Below are positions 30,134-41,424 of a DNA stretch of 64,000 bases, one piece after another. Under the pieces are notes generated by a model. That model ran no database searches and was not told the origin of the DNA. It saw nothing but the letters and a program-made list of their open reading frames with translations. Position 1 is the first letter of the stretch; every line of letters begins with the position of its first letter. The translations under genes and the position numbers were made by a program. Source of the DNA: Paralithodes platypus. Lineage: Eukaryota > Arthropoda > Malacostraca > Decapoda > Lithodidae. Location: positions 50,661,975 to 50,725,974 of the forward strand of contig CM064492.1 of NCBI GenBank assembly GCA_032716605.1, in the 5' to 3' direction.

Positions 30134-30268
30134 TCCTCTTCCGTTATTCCGGCCCTGCTGTAACAGAGGCGTTATTTTAGCTGCATATTATGATACAATG
30201 AAATCCGTGTCTGTGATTTGCTACATAATCGGCCTGATATTCTTATACTCTATAGAAATATATTATAT

Positions 30269-30269
30269 A

Positions 30270-30329
<60 letters not shown>

Positions 30330-30335
30330 AATAAA
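30269..30335. repeat. TA and AAT microsatellite
   Basis: (TA)n then (AAT)n. Confidence 0.95.
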
Positions 30336-30793
30336 CGGTTTATTAAAGAATGGCAGCCTCATGAGCTGAAAATACACATTTTACAATTTAGTGGATGAAC
30401 ATGAGATGTACAGATATGAGGATGGTAAGCTCAGTTTACAAACAAAATAAATAAATACAATAATGATGCATGTGCAGAATACAAATTATCATATAATAAC
30501 CATAAGAGTAAGTGATATACAGTACATATACACATTTATTTACTTACTCATATACAGAACATACGTATATACACGTACGTGCGCACATACATATACATAC
30601 ATATATAGGAACATAAGAACATGCAGTAAGTGTGCACATGTCCGTATACACAAACGCTCACGTATGCACACAAACATACATACATACAGAAACTGTTTTG
30701 GTATGGTCAGGGTAAAGAGGGTGCAGCAATTCAAGTCCGTATATGGTCCGTATGGTCAGGTACAGCCTACTACAATGGGAGGTTAATCCTCGG

Positions 30794-30797
<4 letters not shown>

Positions 30798-30869
<72 letters not shown>
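30798..30869. repeat. GT microsatellite
   Basis: About 35 uninterrupted GT units. Confidence 0.97.
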
Positions 30870-31079
30870 CAGAAGGCGAAATATGGAAGAGCTGGGCGTT
30901 CTATTGTTAAGGGTGGAAATACATGGATGAAGATACGCGAACACTTAATAATAGATAATGCTTATGCATAGATTTATAATCAGAAGTTGCGCTAGTGAGC
31001 AATATGTTCTCGCTCATATGTACGTATATTTACATACATATGTGCATATGACCATATAAATACACGTACAGTACATATA

Positions 31080-31240
31080 TATATTATATACCTTATATTC
31101 TCAACCGGGCTCGAACCATTGACAGCACATACACACAGACACACATATACATAAATATATGCACATTACATGCATATATGCTCTTCTCTTATCCTACCTG
31201 ATACTCTCAGCCGGGCTCGAACCACAAACAGTATACACTA
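31080..31240 (-). repeat. Pair of B-box-bearing repeats
   Basis: CCGGGCTCGAACC at 31105-31117 and 31211-31223, 106 bp apart, is the complement of GGTTCGAGCCCGG, a strong B box. Each is preceded by ACCT(T/G)ATA(T/C)TCTCA and sits in CA/TA-rich DNA. This fits tRNA-derived SINE ends. No matching A box is evident. Confidence 0.55.
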
Positions 31241-31456
31241 TACACATATATATATACATAAATAACGCATACATACATACACATATACGCACACATACAT
31301 ACACATATACTGCACATACATAGATACATATATACACATATACATAAACAAACTCAAGCAAATACATACATAATTATATTCTAATACACACACGCACACA
31401 CATTTATGCATATATTATTAAAGGTGGGCGCGTATATATGGTGTGACAGGCCGTTA

Positions 31457-32345
31457 TTACACATTATTAATAATATTAACAATGGTTGGGATAGGACTAT
31501 TTTTATATCTGTCAGTTCTTGCTCTTATTGGTTGGAGTGTGTTGAAATGACGAGCTGCACGTGTAGGTCTAGGGGCGTCTGGTGGAAGTAAGTTTCTGTG
31601 TCGTGGGTGAACAAGCAGCTTAGATGCAAACTGTTTGAGTGTGTTGTAGTGGTGGGTTGAAAGTGCAGGTATGCTAAGGGTGGTGAGAGCTTCCTCGTAC
31701 CCTGGATATGTGCCACCCAGGATGATCCTGCATGCCCTCCTCTGAACTCTCTCCAGTTGACGTTGTTGTGTTAGGGTTAGAGAGGAGGACCAGGCGGGAG
31801 AGGCGTAGGTGAGCTTAGGGAGTATGAAGGTGTTATATATACTCTTCAGCTCATTCTCCGGCGCCCCCAGGGATCTCAACCGCCTTAGCATAAACAACTT
31901 GTAAGTGGCGGTCCTGACTGTGGTAGTTACATGTTTCTTCCAGTTCAGTTTGTTGTCCACAGTGATTCCGAGGAGTTTGGTGGACTCAACAAGCTGAAGG
32001 GGATGAGGACCAATTGTGACAGTGGGTGGAGGAAGGTCGGTAACGGAAGTGTTGATGTGCATGACCACTGTCTTGTCATGATTGATAGTCACATGATTGT
32101 CTGTGGTCCAGGCTTGAAGACGGTCGAGGATGTCTTGTAGGGGGTCATAGTTAGGGGAGGTGTTATCGACAGTAATGCCGACTGTCGAGTCGTCCACGTA
32201 CTTCCAGTGGAATGGGGTGTCCTTTAGGGCATCATTAATCAAGATGAGGAACAATAGAGGCCCCATCTTTGTGCCCTGTGGGACTCCACATGTGATGTCT
32301 AGGAAGGTGGAGATGAAGCCTTGGTATCGCACTGCTTGTCGTCTG
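31457..32345 (-). pseudogene. LINE L7: RT C-terminal half
   Basis: Minus-strand frame of 291 codons (Met at 32332; the open frame extends a few codons further as DRRQAV). It contains RT motif B CGVPQGTKMGPLLF, catalytic KYVDDST (about residues 43-49), the thumb block KLLGITVDNKLNWKKHV, and the C-terminal LERVQRRACRIILG. It ends at a natural stop near 31457. The sequence is uninterrupted but the 5' half, including motif A and the endonuclease, is missing. The truncation point lies in a (GTAT)n tract at 32350-32410. Motifs differ clearly from L1-L5, so it is another non-LTR lineage in the CR1/Jockey group. Confidence 0.87.
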
Positions 32346-32348
32346 TCA

Positions 32349-32412
32349 TGTATGTATGTATGTATGTGTGTGTATGTGTTTCTGTATGTGTGTGTATGTG
32401 TATGTATGTACC
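32349..32412. repeat. GTAT/GT microsatellite
   Basis: Imperfect (GTAT)n and (GT)n at the 5' edge of L7. Confidence 0.92.
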
Positions 32413-32554
32413 AGGACAGAGCTCATGAGGCCAACTGGAGGTAGAGTTATGGCGGCCACCAGGAAAATATTTACCCCCTCGCCACATAATTGGTCCAGTA
32501 AATCTGCCCTGACAACCACAGCTACCACCACCACTACCACCACCCAGGGACATC

Positions 32555-32910
32555 TCGCTATCTCATCATTTCGCTATTTCACCATTTCGCTAACTCATCA
32601 TTTCGCTAACTCATCACTTTGCGAACTCATAACCACACCATTTTTTCTAACTCATCACCTCAATACTTCGTCACTGTAATTTTGTGTAACTCCTCAGCTC
32701 GCGACCTCATCACTTTGTTACCTCATCATTTGTCTAATTCATCACCTCACTACCATATCACCTCAATACCATATCACCTTACTACCATATCACCTTACTA
32801 CCATATCACTTCGTTACTTCATCCTTTCGTGTAACTCATTACCTCACTACCTCATCACCTATCTCATCACCTCACTCTCTCATCACCTCACTACCTCATC
32901 ACCTCACTAC
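32555..32910. repeat. CTCATCACCTCACTAC minisatellite, part 1
   Basis: Degenerate 15-18-bp units such as CTAACTCATCATTTCG and CTCATCACCTCACTAC. The array continues at 33285 beyond an F2 MITE. Confidence 0.85.
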
Positions 32911-33273
32911 TTAAGGGGGTAGTGCTTGTTTTTTTCTACTTATTTATATATATATATATATATTTAATTTTGAGTTTCCTCGCTAGACCTCCATGGAGAT
33001 TAAAAAAATATCCCCTCTGCCCCCTTTCAAGATCTATTTGTACATTTTCCGGTAGAAAAATGTCTCGGCCGAAGGCCGGTTCCTTCTAAAATTACAGGCT
33101 CACTGTCGCTTGCCAGGAAAAAATCGACACCTAAACAGCACGAAAGGTCTTAATATTGACAAAGTAATGGGGCGAAACGTATCAAAATCGCCAAACTAGT
33201 GAACGAACGTCTTAACATCGCAAAACTAATGGGTTTAAACATGAGGGAGAAAAAGCGAGTACTACCCCCTTAA
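32911..33273. mobile_element. F2 palindromic MITE, complete, inside minisatellite
   Basis: TTAA on both ends: TTAAGGGGGTAGTGCTTGTT on the left and CGAGTACTACCCCCTTAA on the right. It contains CTAGACCTCCAT, a GGCCGAAGGCCGG palindrome at the centre and one inverted core (near 33100). The surrounding DNA on both sides is the same CTCATCAC minisatellite. Confidence 0.88.
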
Positions 33274-33284
33274 TAATTTTGTTA

Positions 33285-33440
33285 ACTCATCACCTCAATA
33301 CTTGATCACTTCGCGACCTCATCATTTCGCTAACTCATCACCTCACTACCTCATCATTTCGTCTAACTTCTCAACTCGCAACCTCATCATTTCGTTACCT
33401 CGTCATTTTGTTTAACTCCTAAACTCGCAAACTCATTAAT
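33285..33440. repeat. CTCATCACCTCACTAC minisatellite, part 2
   Basis: Units such as CATCACCTCAATACTTGATC and AACTCATCACCTCACTACCT resume after the MITE. Confidence 0.82.
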
Positions 33441-33599
33441 TCGCTTCCAAGCAACGATATACCCGACAATTTCTTATGTTCTTATGGCATACGAATTTGT
33501 CAGAGAACCTAATTTTCCTATAGCTCATTATTAGGAGTTGGTAAGTTAGTTGGATACTTTAACAACTATGGAAGTATCGTTCATTCATTATAGGAAGGC

Positions 33600-33795
33600 C
33601 AAAACTCTGGACTATTATAGAGATTCTAAGACGTTCTCTCCAGTTTGATGATTTTAAGACCTATGCCATTAAGGCGTCTAATTTTGTTTTTCGTAGCGAG
33701 CGATAGCGAGCCTGTAAATTAGGATGACCGGCCGAGGGGGGTCTTGGAGGTATTTATCAAGCTTAAGTCTTGGTCGGAAACTAAATTAATAATAA
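33600..33795. mobile_element. F2 palindromic MITE, decayed left part
   Basis: Recognisable by GATTTTAAGACC, AGGCGTCTAATTTTGT, the core GCGAGCGATAGCGAGCC near 33693-33710 and the inner GAGGGGGGTCTTGGAGG block. Both ends are unclear. Confidence 0.65.
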
Positions 33796-34077
33796 TAATA
33801 ATTGAATAATAAACAAATATATACATAAACAACCATAAGAACAAGTGGTGTGGGTTACGTGATCTTATAGTTACGATATCAATTATTAGCAACTATACAA
33901 ACAAAAATACAAAAATAGGGAATGTGCCTGTGTAAATAGATAGATTGATAGATAGTAATTATAATAAGTTTTAGTACAGGGAAGTGACATGGCCTGGTAG
34001 CGAATTGCCTAGTATCCAGACCGAACCTCAAGCCAGACCCAAATACCTCCCCAGACTCACCATCTATCCCCGGTGAG

Positions 34078-34611
34078 TTAAGGGGACGTTATTTTATTGA
34101 TTTATGTATTTGTCATTATTACCGGTATATATATGTTTTTGTTTGCTCCCTAGACCTCTATCAAGCTTAATAAATAACATCCCCAAGACCCCTCTTCGAT
34201 ATAAATGTTTAAATTTTTCGGCAGAAAAATTTCCCGGCCGTAGGCCGTTTCCTCCTAAATTCTGGAGTTCTGGAACTCTCTCCCAGAATCAGTCTTTCCC
34301 TCATCCTATGACTTAAATTGATTAAAAATCCGTGTGCCCCCAGGCATTTTGGCTCCAACGTCATTGTCACTATTTAAACTCTGGGGGAGGCATTCGTCAC
34401 AGGCATTTCTGCCTTTTATATCTCTCACTCATATAGAAAAACAAAACAAAAAATACAGGCTCGCAATCGCTCGCCAGTAAATAATCGACACCTGAATGGC
34501 ACGGAAGGTCTTAATATTGACAAAGCAATGGATTAAAGTCTTAACATTTAAGAACTAATGGGGCTAAACATGAAGGAGAATGGGGTTCAGACAAATATTA
34601 CTTCCCATTAA
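34078..34611. mobile_element. F2 palindromic MITE interrupted by a LINE tail
   Basis: The outer parts are a normal F2 element: TTAAGGGGACG at the left, CCCTAGACCTCTATCAAGCTTAA, a CGGCCGTAGGCCG centre, inverted core near 34460-34475, and right end CTTCCCATTAA. About 190 bp at ~34257-34450 does not belong to F2. Confidence 0.8.
34257..34440 (+). pseudogene. LINE C-terminal snippet
   Basis: Forward frame WNSLPESVFPSSYDLN, then a stop, LKIRVPPGILAP, matches the WNSLP block found at the C-terminus of Jockey/CR1-type LINE proteins. No other part of a LINE is present. It lies inside the F2 MITE above. Confidence 0.55.
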
Positions 34612-34703
34612 TATAGGTTTGGGGTGTAATTGGTTTCCTACTCTACTATAGTTACATTTATTAGTTGATGGTAAATTAAATCACTTTGCAACTGATTTCT
34701 CGA

Positions 34704-34923
34704 TTCTTAGCCCCTTACGTACCGGCGACGTCTTCTTAATTGTATTCTATCTATAATTAGACGACTTAGTGCGTTTGATGAACGATCTGCGGTAATCAAA
34801 AGGGTTAAGTGAGGTATAGTTTGAAGCCTGTTAATTGCTGGAGGCCCTTTTAAGTCTGACTAAAATCGTCTAACAGTAGCCAGAATAATGTTAAGAGGAC
34901 GGCACCGGTACTGAAGGGGTTAA
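34704..34923. mobile_element. F3 palindromic MITE
   Basis: Ends CCCCTTACGTACCGGCGACGTC and GGACGGCACCGGTACTGAAGGGGTTAA. Inner CTATAATTAGACGACTT and AAAATCGTCTAACAGTAGCCAGAAT pair. Confidence 0.82.
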
Positions 34924-36760
34924 TGGAAAAAAATAGATACTACATTGTCTCTGCATCATATTATTGCCAAGTTTTCATAATTAGCAACATAATTCGCTAC
35001 ATAATTATAGTAACAGAGTTAAAAATATACAAGTTACCGAGTCAGTCGGGGAAGTAAGGGACAGAAAAAAAAAGAAACAAAGGGAAATCACAACGGAGGA
35101 CAAACCAACAACAAATAAGAAGAAAGAAGAAAAGAAGAACCAGAACAAATCCCGGAGAAAGAAAGAAGATAGGACCAAAACCAAGAATGAAAGAAAGAAG
35201 GAGGAAAACCAACAACATGGCTGCCTCCCCACCACCCCCACTAAATATCAACCCATCAACCGGTATGCTCTCGAGTCGCTGCCATCACGCCCACTCTGTC
35301 GCCCACGCCCGGGAAAAATATATGTGTCACCATCACCAATTCCGGGTCCCGAAAAAGGAAGGCAGAGCAGGAAGACTTCCCAAAACATGAAAGGCCCAAG
35401 ATATCTCCTCTCCAGATGCGCCACTCTTCCGCGCAGCTCCTCCTACATCATGATGGAAACTTCTAAGGGGTCTACCTAAAACTCCCCCTAATTCATCTCC
35501 CCGGGGATACCTGTGACATTTTGACCCTCAACCACCGTACTTGGGACATCGCAGCATAAGTCATGACCATCCTGACTTGCCCAGGGTAGAGTCAGCAATT
35601 CTAAGGGCTCGAGTAGACTTGCATGCGAGGCTTGAGTCCAAGAATTACCCTCTCTTTCCCTTGAGTGTACATGCCATGGCTGTAGACCAAATTGTCTGAG
35701 AGTTCTTTTCCCTATTTAAGAACTATTGTCTCTCACACCATAATGCTCGAGGTACATTAGGATCTTTTCTAGGCTTGCAGTTTTGACATTAAAAGTGGAA
35801 ATAAGGACATGTCCCTAAAACATTCTTAATATCAATACAACACTCTTGGAGAAGTCTTTGCCATGGCAAGACCGCTGCAATAGTCAGGGCTTTGCGAGAC
35901 ACTGTCACTTAAACGGCACTCTGCATATAAAGTCCTTACATCATATGTGCCAAAGCCATGGTTGAGGACATATGCTTGTAAAAAGGCCTAAAAATCTAAT
36001 CATCAGGGTTCTTTGAACACTCTTATAAAGGTCAAAGCTAGTTGGGAAAGATAGTATGGCCATGGTGACACTTCTTCCCCACGTTCGCCTGATGAATAGT
36101 TACTCTGTCATGACTTGAGCGACTGTTCATTAAAGACCCCACATCGAAGAGTACCGAAACAGAACTTCATCACCGACTATTATAATGGTCAGGATAGTCG
36201 AGCAATCTTAGTGCAGGACATGTCCTCACTCATGCTCGCGTTAATCCGATAGTACGCCCCCTGTGTCATGACATAAACAACTACTATTAAAGGCCCCAAA
36301 CAAAATAGTCCAACTGTAAACCCCACCCCCATGACCACACGGCAGGACCACTTAAGTGGCCCGACGAAGACAGAAGAAAGGACTTCGCACCAAACAACGA
36401 GATCAACAGTATTAGTGTTACTTCAAGACTCTATCCAGTGTTAGAATAGAAGTGCTAATGGATTCTCTAAGTTCGTCGTGGATCCTCATCCGTGCTTGGC
36501 GTTATATTATTGTTATTTTTCCATGTAAACAGTATATTATATAACTCATGTGTGTAATTTGTATTATATTTATCCTTTACGACTTTTGTGCATGTGTAGT
36601 CTGACTTTAAAGTTTCTCCAGTCGAATAAGAACCTACCTTTATCCAATCAACCCCAGTATAAAACCTGGTATAACAATAATCGTAGTAATAACCGAGTAA
36701 TCAAGAGGGCCAGATAGCCATTTACCATCAGGTGAAAGTAAAGCTGCTTCAATTATCTTT
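34924..36760. other. Unclassified DNA with weak internal repetition
   Basis: An A-rich strand block (35060-35200) is followed by sequence with recurring short phrases such as GTCATGAC, ATTAAAG(G/A)CCCC and GGACATGTCC between 35500 and 36350, suggesting a highly diverged tandem repeat. No protein-like frame. Confidence 0.4.
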
Positions 36761-36764
36761 TCTT

Positions 36765-36855
36765 TCTATCATAGATAATTTTTAAACTCCACAACTTCGT
36801 CTAAATTAAGCTAGAATAAAACGAAAAAGACGTCGCCGGTACAGAAGGGGTAAGT
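36765..36855. mobile_element. F3 MITE, right half
   Basis: TCGTCTAAATTAAGCTAGAATAAAACGAAAAAGACGTCGCCGG, then TACAGAAGGGG. The left arm is absent. Confidence 0.7.
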
Positions 36856-37047
36856 ATTATCGTGTCTGTAAAGTAGCTTGGATGTTTTAGGTAGCTGTAG
36901 ATAGATGAAGGGTTGTAGGGGAGATGTGCTAATGGTTGTAGTGGGACAGAATATTAGTGTAGATAAGAACTAATAGGGAAGAAGGGATCTGTCTTGTGTG
37001 GGCCATTATATCTTTTGCAGATTTTCCATCCATTATTCTTATGCTTA

Positions 37048-37106
37048 GATAGATAGATAGATATAGATAGATAGATATACAGTATATATATATATATATA
37101 TATATA

Positions 37107-37171
<65 letters not shown>
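37048..37171. repeat. GATA then TA microsatellite
   Basis: (ATAG)n then about 90 bp of (TA)n with an ACTGTATA break. Confidence 0.95.
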
Positions 37172-37176
<5 letters not shown>

Positions 37177-37514
37177 TTTTCTTCCCCAGTCAAAGGTACA
37201 GTAAATACAAGTGGACTGATAAGAGAAAGATAAGATATATATTTAGCAGTGTATAATTATGAGGAACAGTGATATTTTTGGCTTTGTTTTCCTTAGTAAT
37301 TTTTCGTAATAGTAAACAAAAGGCTCCCCACTTCAACACACTACATTATTTAGAGATGGGGGCGAGGGGAGTTTTCAAGCTTTGCCTACTAATAAATGTG
37401 TTGCGAGCGCGGTTTTCAAACTGTTTACTTCGTGCAATTTTTGTAAAGTATTTTTCTCTTGTTATGTTATTGTTTATCGTTTTACATTTATACTCCCTCT
37501 GAACTAGACAAGAC

Positions 37515-37830
37515 TTAAGGGGGATGAATATGTTTTTCGGGACCTCCTTCTCCTTCATGTTTAGTCCAATTAGTTTTGAGATTTGATGACGTTCGGCCCA
37601 TTAGTTTGTCGATTTTACGACCTTTTGTGCCATTAAGGTATCGATATTTTCACGAGCAATAGCGACTCTGTAACCTTTGGCCTGGGTATTTTTCCACCAA
37701 AAAATGTACAAGTTTATCTCGAAGGGAGGTGGGGGGGGGGGGGGTTTATTCAAGTTTGATGGAGGTCTAGGGAGGAAACTACAATAAATAGATAAAACAC
37801 TAAATAAATAAACATATAAATAAAGTAGAC
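37515..37830. mobile_element. F2 palindromic MITE, left part with G-run
   Basis: TTAAGGGGGATGAATATG, GTTCGGCCCATTAGTTTGTCGATTTTACGACC, a weakened core (CACGAGCAATAGCGAC), GAAGGGAGGTGGGG..., TTGATGGAGGTCTAGGGAGG. The right end is indistinct in A/T-rich DNA. Confidence 0.72.
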
Positions 37831-37874
37831 GTGCCGTTTTGCCCAAAATCAAAACGGCATCCCCAACTCTGCGA

Positions 37875-38600
37875 TGAGTTACCATCATCACTACTAATAC
37901 CATCATCAATCACAATCAACATAATAACTACTACTGCCATCATCACTACAACTGCCACAATCATCACGAGTACTGTCATCATCACCATTACTATGATCAT
38001 CATCACTACTACAATTACAATTATTACCACTACTACTCTCACCATCATCACTGTCCATTGTCACTAGCATCTTAATCACTACTATCATCATTGATACTAC
38101 AACTATCAACCATCATTACTAATATCATCACCACCATCTTACAATCATCATTACTACTGTTAACATCATCACTACTACTATAACCATCATCATTACTACT
38201 GTCACAAATATTACCATAATTTATTATACTTTCACCATCATCACTACTACTACCATCATCACCATTACTATGAACTTCATCACCACAACTATCGTCATAA
38301 TCACTACAAATTTCACCATCCTCACTACTTCTCACCATCATCACTAATACTCACACCATCGTCACTACCATCAACACTACTGTCATTATTATCACTACAA
38401 CTATCATCATTACTTGTCACCATCATCACTACTATTATGACCATCATTACTACTACTGTCACCATCATATCTACTACTGGCATCATCATCACTACTGTCA
38501 TCATCATCAATACAACTACAACCATCATCACTACAATTATCACCATTATCACTACTATCACCATAAATCCAAATATTACTACCATCACTTCTAATGCCAA
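37875..38600. repeat. ATC/ACT trinucleotide-rich tract
   Basis: About 720 bp of ACCATCATCACTACTACT-type imperfect repeats. Open frames on both strands (Met/Val/Ser/Asp or Thr/Ile rich) are products of the repeat. Confidence 0.93.
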
Positions 38601-38667
38601 CTAAACTAACTTAACCTAGCAAATGCATAGCGAGATGTTTTAGCTCCCAGAACGCCATCATTGCTGG

Positions 38668-38740
38668 GGGGGGGGGGTCCGGGAAGGGGGTGTGGGGGGG
38701 GGGGGGGGGGTCCGGGAGGTGAGAGGGGGGGGGGGGGGGG
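38668..38740. repeat. G-run cluster
   Basis: Three runs of 10-18 G separated by TCCGGGA-type spacers. This could form G-quadruplexes or stall sequencing, so lengths may be unreliable. Confidence 0.9.
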
Positions 38741-38764
38741 CAAAACCATATTTTGGACCTAAAA

Positions 38765-39010
38765 TCATAACTATTGCATCAATTCAAAAACTCTTTTTTG
38801 ACTGACTTTTGCATTCACGCAACAAATGTTCGTGTGAAATTTGGTGAAAATCCGTCCCACGGTCTAGGAGGAGTTCCGAGACAGACGGACGACGACGATG
38901 CCGACGACGACAACGACAACGACGACGACGACGACGACGACAGAATTTTTTTTCGTGTGGTACCCACTATACGGGGGGGCGATACCAAACTCTGCTTATG
39001 CAGAGTTGAT
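38765..39010. repeat. Repeat ending in GAC tract and hairpin
   Basis: TTTGGTGAAAATCCGTCCCA, then GGTCTAGGAGGAGTTCCGAG, ACAGACGGACGACGACG with a (GAC)n tract (38890-38941), and AACTCTGC-TTAT-GCAGAGTT, a perfect 8-bp hairpin near 38988. This arrangement recalls dispersed repeats I associate with marine invertebrate genomes. That association is from memory and unverified. Confidence 0.45.
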
Positions 39011-39049
39011 GAACAAATAAATACAAGTCTCCCCTTAATTAATGTAGTC

Positions 39050-39990
39050 TAGTTGAATGGATGGATGTTGAGTAGTGTAGAGTAGTGTGGACTAATATTG
39101 ATGAATGAGGAGTAATGTGGAGTAGTATGGATGAATGTGGAGTAGTGAGGAATATTATGGATGAATGAGGGGTAGTGTAGGGTAGTGTGCAATAGTATGG
39201 ATGAATATGGATAAATGTGGAGTAGTGTGAGATAGTATGAGTGAATGTTGAGTAGTGTAGGGCAGTGTGGAATAATATGGAGTAGTTAAGAGTAGTGTGG
39301 AATAGTATTGATGATTGTGGAATAGTATGGATGAATGTGGAGTATTGTAGAGTTGTGTGGAATAGTATGGATGAATATGGAGTATTGTAGAGTAGTGTGG
39401 AATAGTATGGATGAATATGGATAAATGTGGAGTAGTCTGAGATAGTATGGAGGAATGTGGAGTAGTGTAAGGTAGTGTGGAATAGTATGGATGAATGTTG
39501 AGTGTTGTGGAGCAGTATGGATGAATGCGGAGTAGTGTAGAGTAGTGTGGAATAGTATGGATGAATGTGGAATAGTATGGATGAATGTGGAATAGTATGG
39601 ATGGATGTGGAATAGTATGGGTAAATGTGTAATATTGTAAAGTAGTGTGGAATAGTATGGATGAATGTGGAATAGTGTAGAGTAGTGTGGAATAGTATGG
39701 ATGACTGGAGTATCGTAGAGAAATGTGGAATAGTATGGATGAATGTGGAATATTATGGATGAATGTGGAATAGTATGGATGAATGTGGAATAGTATGGAT
39801 GGATGTGGTATAGTATGGACGACTGTGGTATAGTATGGATGAATGTGGAATAGTGTGGAATAGTATGGATGACTGGAGTAGCGTAGACAAATGTGGAATA
39901 GTATGGATGAATGTGGAATAGTATGGATGAGTGTGGAATAGTATGGATGAATGTGGAGCAGTTTAGAGTAGTGTGGAATAGTGAGAATGC
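39050..39990. repeat. 20-bp minisatellite (GAATAGTATGGATGAATGTG)
   Basis: About 940 bp of units alternating GTGGAATAGTATGGATGAAT with AGTAGTGTAGAGTAGTGTGG-like units. Long minus-strand frames (284 and 251 codons, His/Tyr/Ser/Pro/Ile-rich) exist because the repeat lacks stops in those frames. Confidence 0.95.
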
Positions 39991-40067
39991 CCCCTTGTAC
40001 GGCTGCCAAGGGATGTCTGCACCCTTGCCATATATTAACACACTACTGACTTATGACCCGACCTCTC

Positions 40068-40162
40068 TTTCTCCACCTCTCTCTCTCTCTTCTCACACAC
40101 ACACACTCACCTTGTAACTCTCTCTTCTCACACACACACACATACTCTCTCTCTCTCTCTCG
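40068..40162. repeat. CT/CA microsatellite
   Basis: Two (CT)n-(CA)n blocks in tandem. Confidence 0.9.
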
Positions 40163-40191
40163 TTGATATAATTAAGGTAGATTTGAACGGT

Positions 40192-40552
40192 TTAAGGGGT
40201 GATGGGCGTTTTTATGTGTTTATTTATATATCTTTATATTAGTATTTTCTAGTTTGCTCCCTAGATCTCCATCAAGCTTAAACAAAACACCCCCAAACCC
40301 TACTTCAAAATAAATTTGAAATTTTTTCGATAGCAAAATTTCCCGGCTTCCTAAACAAATACAGGCTCCCTATCGTTCGCCAGGAAAATATCGAGACCTA
40401 AATGACACGAAAAGTTTTAATATTGACAAAGAAATGGGGCGAAAGGTCTTAAAATCGCCAAACTAATATGCCGAACGTCTTTAAATCTGAAAACTAATGG
40501 GGCTAAACATGAGGAAGAAGGGGGACCAGAACAACGACTCATCCCCCTTTAA
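40192..40552. mobile_element. F2 palindromic MITE, complete
   Basis: TTAAGGGGTGATGGGCG to CATCCCCCTTTAA. It has CCCTAGATCTCCATCAAGCTTAA, one inverted core at about 40367-40384 (CTCCCTATCGTTCGCC, mutated) and the GGGGCTAAACATGAGG block. Confidence 0.85.
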
Positions 40553-40602
40553 GGGCATAACACACTATTTCAATCAGTGAGTTAATCCTAATATAGGTTA
40601 TA

Positions 40603-40932
40603 TTAAGGGGAGATCTTTACTTTCCTCCCTAGACCTCCATCAAGCTTAACAAAATACGCCCAAGAGCCCCCTTCAAGATAAATGTGTACCTCTTTCGGTA
40701 GAAATATGTCCCGGCCGAAGGCAGGTTACTCTTAAATTATAGGCTCGCTATCGCTCGCCAGGAAAAAAATAGACTCCTAAATGGCACGATAGTTCTTAAA
40801 ATTGACCTAAATAGGGCGACAGGTCATGTAAATTAATGGGGCAAACGTCTTACAATATTAAAACAAAGTGGGATAAATATGAGGGAGAAGGGGATCCAGA
40901 AAAAAGGCCCTTAAGTGAAAACCTCCCCTTAA
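40603..40932. mobile_element. F2 palindromic MITE, complete
   Basis: TTAAGGGGAGATC to CCTCCCCTTAA with a short left arm. Intact inverted core GGCTCGCTATCGCTCGCC at 40741-40758. Confidence 0.85.
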
Positions 40933-40965
40933 GCAATGCTATAGCGTCGGTAATAATACACTTGT

Positions 40966-41180
40966 TTAACCCTTTCTGTACCGGCAACGTCCTTTTAACT
41001 TTATTCTGGATACTATTAGACGATTCAATTCAGTTTAAGAAGGGCCTCTAGCAATAAACAGGCTTCGAAATATCTCCCTTAACCCTTTTTACCCCCACAG
41101 ATCCTTCTTAAACTGCACAAAATCGTCTAAACATAGCTAGAATAGAATTGAAAAGACGTCTGCGGCACAGAAGGGGTTAA
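40966..41180. mobile_element. F3 palindromic MITE
   Basis: TTAACCCTTTCTGTACCGGCAACGTCC to GACGTCTGCGGCACAGAAGGGGTTAA. TTAA at both ends. Confidence 0.83.
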
Positions 41181-41181
41181 G

Positions 41182-41379
41182 TTAACCCCCTCGGCACCAT
41201 GATACCATTTTACCTTTGATTCTGGCTAAAATTAGATGATTTTATGCAGTTTAAGAAAGACCTCTGTTATGAAAAGAGTTTATTGAAATATTGTGTATCC
41301 ATTTGAGTCTTATTAATAGATTATAAAGTAAAGAAAACAGAATATGATGATAATTACGTAATGGTGCCGAAGGGGTTAC
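41182..41379. mobile_element. F3-like MITE, different ends
   Basis: TTAACCCCCTCGGCACCATGAT pairs with ATGGTGCCGAAGGGGTTA. The inner TTCTGGCTAAAATTAGATGATTTTATGCAGTTTAAG block is shared with F3. It abuts the preceding MITE with one intervening base. Confidence 0.75.
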
Positions 41380-41424
41380 CCTAACATGTCACAGATTATA
41401 GGAAATCGATTAAATCTATATATA

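Noticed and set aside
37800..38600. Several Met/Val-, Ser/Asp- or Thr/Ile-rich frames
   Set aside because: They are readings of the ATC/ACT trinucleotide tract in different frames.
39155..40041. 284- and 251-codon His/Tyr/Pro-rich proteins
   Set aside because: They are the same minisatellite read in two frames. No non-repetitive coding context.
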